Part shown: positions 11,328 to 25,264 of the stretch, in pieces
Layout of the letters: each line of letters begins with the position of its first letter
Position numbering within the stretch: position 1 is the stretch's first letter
DNA from: Rostratula benghalensis
Taxonomy: Eukaryota; Chordata; Aves; Charadriiformes; Rostratulidae
Length of the DNA stretch: 64,000 nt
Direction of reading: 5' to 3'
Assembly (NCBI GenBank): GCA_013399305.1
Contig: VXAI01000082.1
Location: 1,312,793-1,376,792 of the forward strand
Made by a program: the position numbers and the translations under genes
The notes under the pieces: generated by a model
What the model saw: the letters and a program-made list of their open reading frames with translations, nothing else
What the model was told of the DNA's origin: nothing
The model's database searches: none

Positions 11328-11948
11328 CTGGCTTTAAACCTTGTCTGGAAACTTTCCTTTCCCTCTTGGGTTACAAGTTCAATATCTTAGGATATACTGT
11401 CAGATGGACTACCAAATGCTAGCACTTTATTTTGTAGATGCAGTGATATGCTGTCAGGCCCCAGAGCAGGGCTAGTAGGTAATGCTGTAGTTCCAGACGT
11501 GTGCAGATGAAGGATGTCTCTTGTTTTGGACTCTTTTAAGTGGTTTCTCTTTTATCCTAGGAAAAGGCTTACTTTTCTGCTTGTTTATTGCGGTTTAGTC
11601 TCCAGAGTGAATGTTGTCTTGGCAGAGTTGGACCATTCCTAATTTCTCCTCAGCTAATATTTACTTTTGTTTTGAGAAGAAAGCCATTTGATATATGTGA
11701 GGTGAACCAGGCCAGGTATGAAGTTCCATGGTATGTCCAACCTCACTCTGTTAACCCACTTACCAGCCCTAGCACATAGGTTTATGTAAAGATTCCTTGT
11801 GTGAATTCTTACAGTGGGAGCTCAAAAAACCCCTTCTTTGCATATCCAAGGGTAATGGACTTGATGGAGAAATGAAAATTTGAAGTAAAGGTTTGAAATA
11901 TGTTATATAAAGCATCAGTAGGTTGACAGGCTATAAGGCTGCTTTTGG
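11322..11948. other. Unique non-coding DNA
   Basis: Nothing recognised beyond short chance frames such as 11588-11779 plus. Confidence 0.5.
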
Positions 11949-11965
11949 TTTTTTTTTTTTTTTTT
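11949..11965 (+). repeat. Poly-T tract (17 T)
   Basis: Simple homopolymer run. Confidence 0.9.
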
Positions 11966-13312
11966 GTGAAATGGATGTGTGACATCTGCACCTTATTACC
12001 AGTGGTTAAGGAGAGGGAAATGGAGTGGGCAATGATTTCTGAAAAAACTTCAGTTCAAAAACGTGGCTCAGGTAGTGGCTGAAACTGAAGGCCCTGCTTA
12101 GCTGAGGTGTGAAGTTGGGTTTGAGGAGTGAATACCCATGTCAAATCTTCAGCTGCTCTAATTCATAATGGAAGAGCTTCAGGAATGATTGTTCCCCAAC
12201 AGAGGTTCTCAGTGGTAATAGTAATTCGGGCTGGTAACGAGACGTGTGATGCTGATCAATTTGTGACAAACTTTTGGCTTTGTAAAATTACGTTTATACT
12301 GGTACTTAAAATTCCAGCAGCATGAAGTTTTTTTCAGAAGAAAAAGTCACAAAATCTTGTTACACTTTAACTGGACTCCTTGAATTGCTTTCCGGCAGAT
12401 ATTTTGAAGGAGAAACCATTAGGAAGACCCTAGTATATGCGTAAGTGCTAAATATTTGAAACATTCCCAGGCACCGCTACATGACAGTGATCCTGTCCCT
12501 GGGGTCAGGCTGCTCACTGGTAATGTCAGTGTCAGGAATCTCTGGCCTAGTGAACCTGCCGGGAAAAAACTGGTGTCCTTTCATTCCTAAACCAGGACAT
12601 ACTGCGCTTGTGCACATGCTCGTTGAAAAAATCTGTGCAAAAAGGCCAGCTAAACTGTCTTTACTATTAAGATATAGAGCAGTATACTTTTCTACTTTGC
12701 TTCTTTTGGAATCATGTTTCCAATCAGTTCAATCAATCTTTTTATTGTTTTGACTGCAAGCTTTGTGTATGGCCCCACATGTGCGGTGGCATTCTGCATT
12801 ATTTATACCTAACATTTTGATATATCATTTTTAATGCAAAAAAATCAGTGACACTTGTGAGTTCCTTTATATAGTTGAACCAAAAAAGGAGATAACAAAA
12901 CCCTACATCATTTCCATACACTCATCCTCCACATACAGTTATGATCTAGGTTGTCCCTATTGTTGGTTAATGTATGAATAACAACATGCATTTGTTACCT
13001 GTGATCAGATTTTACTGCAGGAGTAAAGCAAGGTCAAAATAATATCTAATGTTTAGACAGCAGGCTGTTAGTCTCTCCATCAGCAGGCTGTTCTTGAATA
13101 ATAGTAACAAATTAGTATTAAAAGGTCTCTACAACAGGATGTGCTAAAATCATACTGGATGCTCAGTGACCTGTGTAAGGAAAATAAAATGTAATACGCT
13201 GCTTTCTAGTGCTCCCAGCTCCAGCTGCTGTAATGTCAATTATGTCACTGCACCTTTTCAGAGGTGGAACCAGCATGCCTCAGGAAAATAGCAAACAAGG
13301 AAAAGGAGAAAG
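11966..13312. other. Unique non-coding DNA
   Basis: No gene or element recognised. The frame at 12481-12753 plus (90 codons) has no family resemblance or splice context. Confidence 0.5.
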
Positions 13313-13328
13313 AAAAAAAAAAAAAAAA
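13313..13328 (+). repeat. Poly-A tract (16 A) after a purine-rich run
   Basis: A purine-only stretch (aaggaaaaggagaaag) leads into 16 adenines. It is simple sequence. The Lys/Glu-rich frame across it is an artefact of composition. Confidence 0.88.
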
Positions 13329-16300
13329 TGGATGCAAGAAGAGAGAGTGTTGCAAGAGGAGAATATTTTGCTCCAGCACTGAGTTTGAAGGGGCTGCCCT
13401 CTTTAGCACAATGGGAGCCAGCTTTCCTGCTGTGTTCTCTGAAGTGGCTCATTGCAGAGCAGTAATATTATATCTTAATAAGCATAACACTGTGAACTGA
13501 GGCATATTTTTAAGTCAGACACATGGGAGGGAAGCATATCAGAGCAGAGCTGTGTTATTTTTAATGGAGCATGTGTTTGTCTTGTAAGTGTGTCAGAAGA
13601 AAAAGAACGGGTCTCGGGTTTCTTCTCACCATGTCTAATGTAGGATAGACACTCCAACTGCCTCTCTAAGTGACATTAGTGGTCTTTGATACTACAAATG
13701 ACACAAGATGGTCTGGACTGCACTTGCACCTCACATTCTTTTCTACTATTTGTATGCATCACTGTTCATTTGAAGCTATCATTCAGATGAAACTCTTTAA
13801 AAAAACTGAGATAGTTTTCATTTGATAAGATTATAGTGAGAGTCTCCATCCTCTCCCCAGATTTACATTAGTATGTGCTACAGATGATGGGGGACACAAT
13901 CTAGAGGAAAATATATTTCCTTTTATATTACACTGGAAAATAGATCTTGCAGTGTGGAATTGATATCTACCCCGTGTACCATACTGCAGGTTACGGCACT
14001 CACCTCTCATTCGTAATATGAAAACCAATATTAGAGTAAAAAAGTTTGCAGTGAAATTCCAAAGGGCATTTTAAATTTCAATTAATATCAATAATGGTTT
14101 TTTAAATAAGTCTTGGGTCAAGTTGTATCATAAAACTATTTTCCACAGTGCACAGAAAATATATTCTTATTCTGGTTTTGTGGTACGACTGGATCTAGTC
14201 TTACATCCAGTGGCCAGCTGAGGCTGCCTGTCTATTATAGCCTCATCCACCATTCCTGACAAATGAACAAATAACTAGATGCCCTGTGAAACATTTTAAA
14301 TAGAACTGTCTCCTGGAAAAGCTGTTACTGACAGAGACAGGTTCGATCCAGATCAAGGGAACCTGCTTGGGGATAGAGAAGATCAATACTGGTCACTGGC
14401 TTTTTTATTTCTGAATACTTTTTTTTTTCTGCTAAGCAGAGGTAAGGATTATGATGAATAAAGTAAAGCAGAAAACAAGCAATCTATGAACTGAAGTGCA
14501 TCCTTCTTATTAAACCTTATTATGCTCTTAAAGTAGTAGCAGAAGCTGTTGCTATGAGCTCTATCATGCAAGTGGCTTTCAAAAAAGCATTTAAAACTAT
14601 ATATTAGCTAGAAACCACTTTGTCCACAAATTCTGAAAGAGTTGAAAGTAGCTTTTGAAAAGGAACCAATGTATTTGAAAAGGAACCAATATATTTCATG
14701 GCAGAGTAAATTAGCTGCTATTTTTTACTTTTTGAGTGTTTGATGAAAATCCAGTGCTGAGCACAAGTGTCTTAAATTAATTCTATTTAGAGTGCTTCTC
14801 TGTTGGTTACAACCCAGATCCTCCGACCTGGATCCTAATAGTAGTAACTGTCCCCCTTTCCTGCTGTGTTCTTTGGCATATGCATGAGAATTACACATTT
14901 CCAACACCAGCTGGAGGCGCTAAGGTCACATACTGATGTTTGGAAATAATGCATGGGTTTGTGTGAGCTGGACAGATCAAAACTGTGATTGCTCTTATTT
15001 GTTCTATTTAAATAGCGTCATCTACTCTGATTTTTCTTAATAATGAAAATGCCAATTAAGAGGAAAGAAGAGTCACCAACACTGAATCATCCCAGTAATG
15101 GAAAATTATAAAACAGAATTTGGCAGGTCTTGGGAAGCAATGCTAACCTTATAGCAATAATACTCTCCATAGCCTTTGGCTAAGTCCAGGAATTCAGCCT
15201 ACAATATAATCAATCCTCTACAATCCACAAGCATTAAATTCATCATTAAAATGTTGTTCTCCCCTTCCCAAACCTTCCATGTAACAAGCATCTCCGTCAG
15301 ATGAAAAGCATTTGTTACTGAGAACAGCCTTAAGGACAGCAAAAAGAGCAAATGTGGAAAACATATTCATATTTTTTGGAAAATGGGTAGTATTCATAAA
15401 ACATTTAGCGAGTTCAAGGTCAACCTGTTCTCCTTCTGTATACTATTCATAACAGGTATTTGACAACTCAGTGACAGTCAATCTAGCAGCTGAACTGAAT
15501 GTATTGGGTCATCCAGTTTAAATAAAACCTAAGTCTTTCTTGTGGAATGACCACGACAAAACCAAGGAAAAGCAAAATCTTTCCTGTTTCTGAGAATTAA
15601 AATCTAACAAATACAGTTGCAAAAGAGTAAATAGAACTACTTTTGTTAAGAGGGGACTACTTGAGCAGGTGTATGCATAAATGACAAGAGATTATGGTCC
15701 TTCACACCACAGTCAGTGTTGTCATGTCATTTAAGTGAAACTTTGTACGTTCCAAGTTTATTATTCCTGGGCATTCCATAGATTATTTTTTTCACCATAC
15801 CATGTCTGAGAAATGACCCAAACCAGTAAGACATCCAAATTTTGCTGTTACAATCTGCCATTACCTTGTCTTTTCACTTCCTGTACAAGACCACCCTGGA
15901 GTCTATTCCCATTATTGACTGCTTCTCAATGTGCTCTGTCATTCAGTAGAAGGTATCCCCTAGTGGCTCTTTTCCTATGGAAAAGTGAGGAGATTACACT
16001 TACTGGATAGAAGTAATGAAATTTTCATCTGAGTTCAAAGCTGGTGAAAACAGCTGCTCAGGGAGCCACAGAGACATATGTTTTGGAAATCCCAGGAATA
16101 TTGAAATTTATATCCATGGAAATTCTGAGCTTGAATCCATTTGTAATTTCAATATTTTTTCTCACTGTACTTGCTCTTTCCATAAATCTTAAAGAAGTCA
16201 TGCTCTGTCCATGTATGTCCCAAACAGTATATATATACATGACATACCTACCTTTTATGAAAAAATCCTTTAAACTAAAATAAAAAATCATCTCATATGG

Positions 16301-19300
16301 CCTATGTTGAAGACAGATGGTTCTAAACAACCACCTCATACCTTCCCGCCACCTCTTCCAAATTGCACAGCTATTTCTAACATAGTGAAAATGCATCATA
16401 TCACCAATTACCTTCTCTGTTTCAACAAGATATAAAATGAAAAACAACTAGCAATTGTTTTGTGGGTGGGTTCACAGATTAAAGATCAACTATAAATTGA
16501 GAGGAGTATCAAATTCACAGTATACTTTGTTCCTTTTTTGAAACCACTACCTAGTTTTGTTTTTAAAGCTGCCACAGGTTTTCAACAGGATTCTTACTCT
16601 GAGAGCTTTGTATCTTTCACCAGCTAGCACCCACTGAATGACTGCCATAGACGTTAGTGTCAAATTCTTCTGCAGATGTCCAGCTGGACTCTCTACAGGG
16701 ATTTAGCTAAAAGGGCTTGCTGGAAGAATGATATTACTAACAGTTCCACCTCCCCTACTCTGCGTTTTTCAAATATCAGCGATAAATATTTTGAATATGC
16801 TCATTATTTAAAATTTTAGATCTCTTCCCCAGTTTTGTAAGGTATTTTAGAAATGGCTTTCTGCCTACAGTTATAATGTATGTCTGCAGTCCAGGAAGAC
16901 AGCTGACAAGCTCAGTGAATCTTGCTCTATATTTGGAAACATCTGCTGTTTCATTTCCATGATGCTCAGTGACGTGCTAATCTAAGAGGAAGAACAAGCC
17001 TGGCACAGGAGACATTAGTTTCTGATTATAAACTATCGTACTGAAGGTGGGATTCCTCTAATCTATCTCTTCGTAATCATTGTCTGGTGGTACTTCTCCA
17101 CTGAGTAAAGGATGCCTAAAGAATTGCTTAATGGTCCTTTGACTGTCAGACCATTTGCTGAGGAAGTAACTCCCATCCCTAGTGAGGCAGCCTTTTCAGG
17201 TATCAGCAATCAGCTTCCTCCAGGTTGTTGGGTTGTTTTGTCATTCTCAAAAGAGCAGCATATAGACAATGTAACCATAAATGGGAGGCAAAGCCAATGG
17301 ATTGGCTTAGGAAGGAGTTTGGTTTGAGGAGCCTCTAGACTCAAGGTGAGGTGCTAAGAATCTAGGAAAAAATTTGCTTTACTGTATGTTCTATGAAGCA
17401 GTCACATCAAAAGCCCAGTAGGGTTATCAGACATATTCAGGAGAAGTGCCCTTTGATGATTCATGAAAATTTGACAAAATTCTGTTCATGATAGTGGCAG
17501 AGGAAATACTGGTTTTGAATAGTCTGTAAAATAATTTGAGAAGAAAACAGTTGTCTGAATAATCTTAACAATGACTTATGGGCAGGTAAGGCAAATTACT
17601 ATATTTGCTGCTAGGTATAGTTTTGAATCTTATCTTCAACTGACCAAAACCAAGCCCATTTCATAGGTATTTCCATGGTGATCAGCTGTTGATCACTTCC
17701 AAATCCAGGATATTGAACTCTGTGGTTTCACCCAGCACCATTACAACTATGGACTTCTGTTCCAGTGAAGAGACAGGAGTTAAACTTTGCATGCATTCAG
17801 AATCAGACCATGGTTAGTGGAAAATCTAAATTAGAGCTAGAAGAGAGACCTGAGACAGTGCGTTTGTAAAGAGTTCTTAGTATGGTCTGTTTGGGGTATG
17901 GGTGTCTTCTGACTGTATCTGTCTTCAATCACACTGCTAAGTGTGCTGACATAAATTTTGGAGAATGCTAAAAAAATCTTATTTTTAGCAGAATTCACAC
18001 AATGTATTTAAAATTCTGTCATTCATTATGTATGAGCTTTGTAATATATACATTACTTTTAAAGCAATGTAATTCTGTTGGCCAGGAATTCTTAACTTTA
18101 AAAAAGCTGGGGCATGAAGAACTACAGACTTTCTTTTTTCTGCCAGATTCAGCTTGATTTGTCGAATTTATGAATCTCTATGATCAAAACTACAAAATCC
18201 AAACTATTCCATCAGTTGAGCTGAAAGAAATACAATATAGTTTAATATAGCAAGAATATTTTGTCCTAAATGTTATGTCAAGGCTGTCTATCAATAATTC
18301 AGCTCTTATATAAAGTATTCTTGCAAATTAGATATTGTACTTCAAGGACAAATGATCTGTGCAGATATATTTTCAAAGAATATCAGTCTCACTGTTTATG
18401 TCAGTGAAAAGGGAAAGAAACCTGAGGGTGAAAAATAAAACAATGCAAGGTTTCATGAAATAAATGGGCTTAGAAGGAAAAATGATAAACCTTTGGAACA
18501 AATGGAATTCTAATGTGGAATGTGTCTTAATAATTTTGTTGATTTTTTTCTAATGTTTTAAATCAACTTTCAACAGATAAAAAGTGCCAAAAGACACTTT
18601 AATAGCAAAATACCCTTCAATATGCAAGAAATGTAAAATAAGTGCATCAAGTAATGATGAAATGGGCTGTTCTGAGGCAATGGTCTCCAAAACTGAGAGC
18701 TAGAGATGAAAAAAAATAAAAAGAATTATTACTTAAATCTCATTTAGGATATACAAAAGAATCAATACCTTGAAAAAATCTATGAATTTGCCCTCAGGTA
18801 AAATGATAAGGTAATGAGAAAAGCTTCTATTGTAAGATGACTAGGCAAAATCCCTGTATTTCATAAAAGAATCTTTCATGATCTTTTTTTCTTTACAGGT
18901 TCTTTCATGTTTGTGTACATTATTCAGAAATGTTTTACATCTTCACCTTCTAAATAAGCTGAAGCAGCATTGTTCAGCTCTCCATAAAGGCAGGAGTGAC
19001 TGCTTATACCAGTGATTTTTAAGAGATATTTTTGGTTTTGGAGTGATAAAAATTGTGTCCCAACACTTGCAGCATTGCTGTCCCACACTTCAATAAATTA
19101 TGATTTAAGCATCTAGAAATCATAGGATTGGCTTCAAAGCTACGAGTCTGAAGTTAAGTTGAGTACATTTGGCATGTCTAGCCTTCCTGTCCTTGAGGTT
19201 TTAGAAGTTACTTCCTAAATTTTCCATGCAATCATGAATATATGTATAGAGCACTGGATGATTTCATACAGCTACGTATAAAATGGCTTCTTGGTGTTGA

Positions 19301-20395
19301 TGATCAACATTATATGGCATACTTAAGCACGCTATAAGAAACTCAGTTACTGCAATAACTGGTGGTAGTGCTAACCCAGATTTTAAATGCCAACCCGAGG
19401 AGAAAGTTAAAAACACATAAATTCTTTCTGCAAAAGCTGTTTTGCTCTCATCCTTCAGAACTGTTTTGGTGGGGTTCTGCTGCAGGCCTTTCCACAGATG
19501 GGGAAATGGAAATTTATCCTGGTTTCTGGACACTGCTACTTGTTCTAGAGGTCGCTGGCACTATTACCGATAAAATACTTTATATTGTTTATGCATCTAG
19601 TCAACTTTATTGTCATTAGCAATTATGAATGAAGATTTTCATGTGGGCAAGAGTTAAAAGGGAATATCACTTGAAAGCTTCTGAAAAGGGGGACTGCCTC
19701 ACAAGTGAGAGACAGTACTCAGTCTTCAAGGGCCCTGTCAAACTTTTCTGGGGGACAAGATTTGGCTGGATTCAAGGGCATCTGTCTCGGTTCCTCCCAT
19801 TCAGATAACTCCATAGCTCCCATGTGTCTTGCAGTCAGTACAGAGCCATATTAACTCAGTTGCCTCACCAGCCACAGAGTAAATAATTCCAGCACAGGAT
19901 TGTTTCTCCAAGGGGAATAATCAGTGTATCTATGAAAATACTGTGGCCAAGTGTACCATTGTGTACAGACGAGCCCCCTCCTTCCCCTTCTTATTCCAAA
20001 TAAGAATGGTATGTTTTCAGATTTATGGTGTTGCATCTTTTCTTCTCTTGCTTCATCACTTTACTTTTCTCTCTCCTACTCTGTCAGGGTGGCAGACAAT
20101 ATAACTCCATAAGATATATTGGTTTAGGTAGGATGCTGAGATGGGATTTTTGTTTCTTCATTCTTTTGGTAAGGGAAGATGAACAGACTCATATAGATGG
20201 ATGGGTGAAGTGAAGTAGAATATTACTGAATAATCTTCAACCTTGAGTGAGGAAAATGAGATACAGGATGCCTAATGTTTCATTGACATCCCTGAAAAGA
20301 GATAAGAAAACATCCAAACCTCTCTCTACAGAAAAAACTTAAGGGACCCAAATGCCAACCCAGAGTGCCAATGAAAAGGGTGGCCCTGGCAGCCA
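13329..20395. other. Long unique AT-rich stretch, no gene seen
   Basis: The only repeat noted is a 20-base tandem duplication at 14655-14694. The frame at 16058-16447 minus (129 codons) is long, but its composition and context do not support coding. A short segment at 18748-18797 plus has splice-like ends (catttag and ccctcag|gtaaaa) and is open for 50 bases, too little to call. A strong isolated donor-like site lies at 17587 plus. Confidence 0.45.
14655..14694 (+). repeat. 20-bp tandem duplication
   Basis: ttgaaaaggaaccaat followed by gtat, then by atat. Two units differ by one base, consistent with a recent local duplication. Confidence 0.85.
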
Positions 20396-20413
20396 GTGGA
20401 TCAATAGGGATCC

Positions 20414-20453
<40 letters not shown>
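20396..20453 (+). repeat. 39-base poly-C run preceded by a short hairpin
   Basis: Positions 20415-20453 are 39 consecutive cytosines. Immediately before, GTGGATC (20396-20402) and GATCCAC (20409-20415) form a 7-bp inverted repeat around a 6-base loop. On the minus strand this is an uninterrupted G run, a potential quadruplex, with an i-motif on the C strand. The poly-Gly frame reading through it on the minus strand (20280-20597) is not a gene. The exact length may be a sequencing or assembly artefact. Confidence 0.9.
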
Positions 20454-21569
20454 ACCTCTTCTTGTGTGGCCACCAGGGATAGGCTCTTCCTGGTGCATGA
20501 AGGAGAAGCAAAGTATGTTAGATGAGTTCTGAATGCAATGCTTTCCTCTTATTTCTGCACAGGAGGCAATGCTGACAAAAGAAAGCAAAAGTTTCATGTA
20601 AAACAGGTAAAATACAACTCCATGTTTCTTAATTTATGTAGTAATTTCATAATTATGTTACTAAAGGAAAGGAAGCATTTTTATTTTCATAATTAACAGG
20701 AAATACATGTTATACATTAAATGTTACACAAGAGAGATGAATTATGCAGTAAACTCTGTGTGTGCTGATCAGCAAAAAGCCCAAGGCACATTCAACGGAG
20801 TTTCTATGAAGATCTGTAATGAGTTTCAAGTACATGATTTCCTGATGGAGGGTAAGAAAACATCCATCAATGCTAATTTTCCCACAGTTTTTAGCTTTTA
20901 TGAATACTTTACAGCTTACAAAAAAGATGAGTTTCTGAAGTGCAACTTGAGGAAACTCTCTTAGTAATTAGAGAGTATTCCTAGCCAAAACTAATGAGGA
21001 CAGAAGCTTAAACACCAGGATGGTTCAAAGTTGACAGCCTCAGCCTCTAATTTCTACTAAAAGATTAAATTGATTCCCTAAACTGGAACACGGATATTTT
21101 GTTTTCTAGTTGAAGTTTAAACCAGGTTTGTCGTTGTGCCTTCAATAACGCAGAATTTAGGTGTTAGACTCATTACTGATTCTGCAGTAGTGTTACACAG
21201 GATTAAGGATTAAACAATCTGAAAAAGCATATTACAATGAGATTGGGGCATCTCTATACCAAGCTTGAGGTCTCTGTGAAGTAATGGTGACTTTGTAGTG
21301 TAGCAGATGATGATGTGCACCGGTTTATTCTTCTCTCAAGCTTCTGACAAGCTGTTGCGAAAAAGACATCCTGACATTTTAGGAGTAAGAAAGTGAAGTT
21401 TAAATACTGGCAAGGGAATGGTGGCAACTTTTCTAGTTACACAGTTGTCCATTTTATATTGAGATCTATATGGTTGATTCCAGACTTGCAAGGACCTAAA
21501 CCTAATACCTGTCAATATTTTTCCAACTAGTGCACGTTGCTTATTTAGTGAGGTAACTTTAAATATATT
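20454..21569. other. Unique non-coding DNA
   Basis: Nothing recognised between the poly-C run and the assembly gap. Confidence 0.5.
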
Positions 21570-21586
21570 NNNNNNNNNNNNNNNNN
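21570..21586. other. Assembly gap (17 N)
   Basis: Seventeen undetermined bases between aaatatatt and gaatattaaatata. The flanks are AT-rich and partly complementary, which suggests a low-complexity or hairpin-prone spot. Confidence 0.97.
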
Positions 21587-24500
21587 GAATATTAAATATA
21601 ACAACTTCCCCTGCTGTAACAAGTTACTTAACCCCTTAAGAGTCTAGTGACTGTAGAGAATTGTAGAGAGTTGTAGAGAAAGAGGTGGTCAGGCCAAGAG
21701 TTGTGAAGAGCTTTCAGAAAGAATTCCTAAGCCTGTGTGTATGGAGCATAAAACTATTTAGTAAAACTCACCCACACATTTTATGAGAGAATTTAAAATT
21801 AATGTTCAGGCTTCTTAGCACAGATTTCTTTCCAGTACCTCTCACTTAAACAAGAAGGCTTTTCTATGTCCACAGAGTAAATTTAATTTAATGAATGTGA
21901 AAAGTAAATAATCACTTTGGACTATTCTGGATTTCTGCAAAGAAATTACATCCGGAATTATTTTCACCCCGTCTACCCAGCAATCACTGAGGATGTTCAA
22001 AGAAGGTAGGATTGGATCTCTCATGCTTTGGTGTTAGGAAGAAAGGTTAATTTATGCTTGATTGAGGTAAACAAAAAATAAGATGTTGAGCTCTGGTACT
22101 AATACAAATTATTTTGTGATACAATAGGGAATAGGAAACTAACACTGAATATTATTCATTTATCTTTGACACAAAAAACCCCTTTTGTAGTCTAATATTA
22201 CACTCATTTCCCTGTTCAGTATTTAGTATGTCAAGTGTTCATACTGGATCTTAAATTGTAGTAGAAAGCTCAGGAGTATATCAACATTTGCAGCATAAAA
22301 CTGTCTTCTCTTTGATCATACAGCTTTCCATCACTCTAGGTGGTCCTAACTAATAAGGAACTGTGATCCTCTTCACTACTTGATTCCAGTAGCCATGCAA
22401 CAGAACACATACAATTAGTGCTTGCCATTACTGTTTTAGTCACATACACTTATCTACAGATTTTGTCAGTGAATTAGTTCCCTTTAACTACATATTTATA
22501 AATCATGTCACTATATGTATTGGAACCAAAAATTCTCTTTTAAGGATTTAAACATTCTATGTCTTTTTCTTTGAGATCTATTTTCCCTCAAGGCAAAAAA
22601 CTGTGCAAGTGTTTTAATATATGTAATATATGTGACTGAGCTGGAGCATTGCTCTAAAGTTCCATTCAAACATATACTACGAAAAATAGAAAGCTTTGAT
22701 CTTCTCCAGATTTCTATATCAAGTTCTTTGTATAAGAATCCGGCTTACAAATCTGACATGCCCATGCAACACCTATATGGTCAGAGTTCAATCCCATATC
22801 TCTGCTTCAGCACTCCTTGTCTGCCTTATTACTGATGCTGAGCCCTAACAGCCCCACTCACTGCTGTACTAATAACTCCGAAAAGCACATGAGCAGAAAA
22901 GGAATTGGCACACTCACAATTAATTACTTGTTTCTGGTAACCACCTTTTCCCATGCAGCTATTCTGTAATGGGTTTAATATGACCTTTGAATCTTTGAAC
23001 AAAGATGATTGCACAGAGGACACCAGTTAAGGTGTCTTGTCCTAGTTAAGGGTGGCCATAGAATCATGGTGACATTGAGCAGATATCCAGATGCAGAAAA
23101 GAGATGTATGTATGTTTTGTTTAGATACTAGGTCTTAATGATAAATGAAGAAGAGGTGATGATAAAATTAATTAGTATGATGACAGTTCCTTGTGAAAGG
23201 AGTTTCAAGCAACTTCAAACAAGCAGGTCCTCCACAAATGTCTTTCTTGTATTTAAAAAACAATCTGTTGAATTTGAGATTATTTAGAATGAAGAAGTTG
23301 CCAAGTGGAAAGTGAGGAATGACCTACAGTTTCCATACCTGATCTCTGTAAAAACCCGAGGCCTGCTCTTGCTTTTATTATAGGTTGATTTGATTTGCTG
23401 ACCTCATAATCTTGGAAAATCTATGTTTGTGATGGGATCCTGTTAAGATATGGAAGTTCAATAAAGTCCTTTTGATGCATAAATAATTCATATCTTAGAG
23501 GTTTATAATAACCCTCTTTCCCCAAATCTTGTGTAGGCAGCACTTTGTGTCATGATCTCCTCACTACCTACTATGTAAGGGTTTGTGAATTACATGCAGA
23601 GGATGGTCATTGGTTCTTGCTGTAGTGTCTACAGTGACTAAGGTTGGTCTTAATGTTACTCACAGCCCAGTTATTTGATTGGCATACTTGATTAGGCTGG
23701 ATTATCTGACATTAGGTCTTTCTGGCTCTGAATTTCTCATGGAGAGTGCCAGCAATCTGAAGCACTGAGCAGTTGAAAAAACTCTTATAGTTTCATCGCC
23801 ATATAGTCCCTTAATTCCATGTAATCCTTACAGGTTGGGTTAAACCCTCCTGAAAATCATATGCTAGTGGAACATGCAGTTTGGAGACTGATTTCTTTCC
23901 TTTATGATATATAGGTAGATTTTAAATAATTGTGAAAGAAAGAAACTTAAAAGAGGGGAGATGTCTGCCCTAAGAGAGGAATGAGACAATGAATTTGCTT
24001 TGAACAGCCTGGGATCATTTAAAACCAATGAATTAAAAATCAGATAGTCGGTGAGGATTATAATTTACACTACAGAGGTGATAAAGCCTTTTGTGTTCGT
24101 ATTTACAAAGACAACATTAAACTACAGTGATTTTTGATTTTTTTCTTCCCACCAGGGAGAAATGTGAAACTCAATTTTACCCCCGATTGGTAAGGTGCTA
24201 ATTTGTCTGACAAGTTGTTGGAATCTCAGCATGTTTGAGGTATCCTTGATGTATCAACACCTTCATGCTGAATGAAGGATGCCTTTAATGTGTAAATGTT
24301 TAGTACATATCCTATATCTCATTAGCCAAGAACAATACAAACCACACACAGGCAAGAAGGGTCAGAAGCAAGGTCCAGTCAAAGAGAAAAATCTTTTATG
24401 TTCCAATTAAATGAGCAAACATTTGGAAGACTTCTAATTTGAAAATAGTTACTAAAAAAATCCACTTGAATTTCACAGCCTAACTTGTGTCCTAAAGGTC

Positions 24501-25264
24501 TGGAGTCTAATATTAGATAGTCCATCATGAATCACAGCTCCATGTTGTAATGCTGATGTCTTAAAGGTCTACTTATTGCATGCAGTATGACAAAATACTA
24601 GAGAATACTAGAGAAGAAAAGCAGTTTTTAATAAAACCCCAAAGGTATATTTTTTCAAATTACTGCTGTTTTTAGTCTAAATCTTGGTAAGTTATCTGTA
24701 ACGTTAGAAATTTAGCTTCATTGACTGGTTTGTGAAAATGAGAACATTTATAGGGAAAATGAAACCATTTTCTAGGGAAATGCCATCTCCATTGCAATGA
24801 AAGGTAGAATCTCCAGTTTGATTTCATTCTGTAAGTATGGCAACATCAGACAAAAGCTGAAATAGTGAAAACCACATAGTTTAAAGAAAAGCTAGTAGAA
24901 ATGTATGCAACTGCATTGGTCTGTGGCCTAGGTGGAGAGCACAGTTCTGCTGATAAGGTGGAGAGAGCTCTTTACCACATATCTTCTAATGGGACTTTTC
25001 TGTCTGTGAGACAAGTGATGGCTCTGAATAAAGAACTGGAGGATACGGTCACACACTCTTGACTGGTTATCACTGCCACTTTCCTGGTTTTGACTGGAAC
25101 CATACTGACTCTTTCCCTTTGAAAAAATTTTCCAGGGTGAGACAAGCATCATGTACAAGTACAACAGGATTCAGAAGTAGAATTTTTTGCTCATTTATGT
25201 TTCTGGTTATTACCTACAATCTCCTCCATGCTGCAGTAATTCAGATATTTGATGCCATGGTTCT
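21587..25264. other. Unique AT-rich DNA, no gene seen
   Basis: A short run of tgtagaga/ttgtagag repeats occurs near 21652-21683. Otherwise it is single-copy sequence with chance frames only. Confidence 0.5.

Noticed and set aside
14320..14370. ggttcgatcc, a match to the tRNA B-box
   Set aside because: No A-box at the proper distance, no T-stem complement (acagg has no cctgt partner after the loop) and no cloverleaf can be drawn.
16058..16447. 129-codon minus frame
   Set aside because: No recognisable domain; no good acceptor or donor pair; within chance expectation for 64 kb of six-frame DNA.
18748..18797. 50-base plus-strand mini-exon
   Set aside because: Splice ends are acceptable but the segment is too short and open in two frames, so there is no discriminating evidence.
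20280..20597. 105-codon minus frame with a polyglycine stretch
   Set aside because: It is the translation of the 39-base poly-C homopolymer and its flanks; no family and no coding context.
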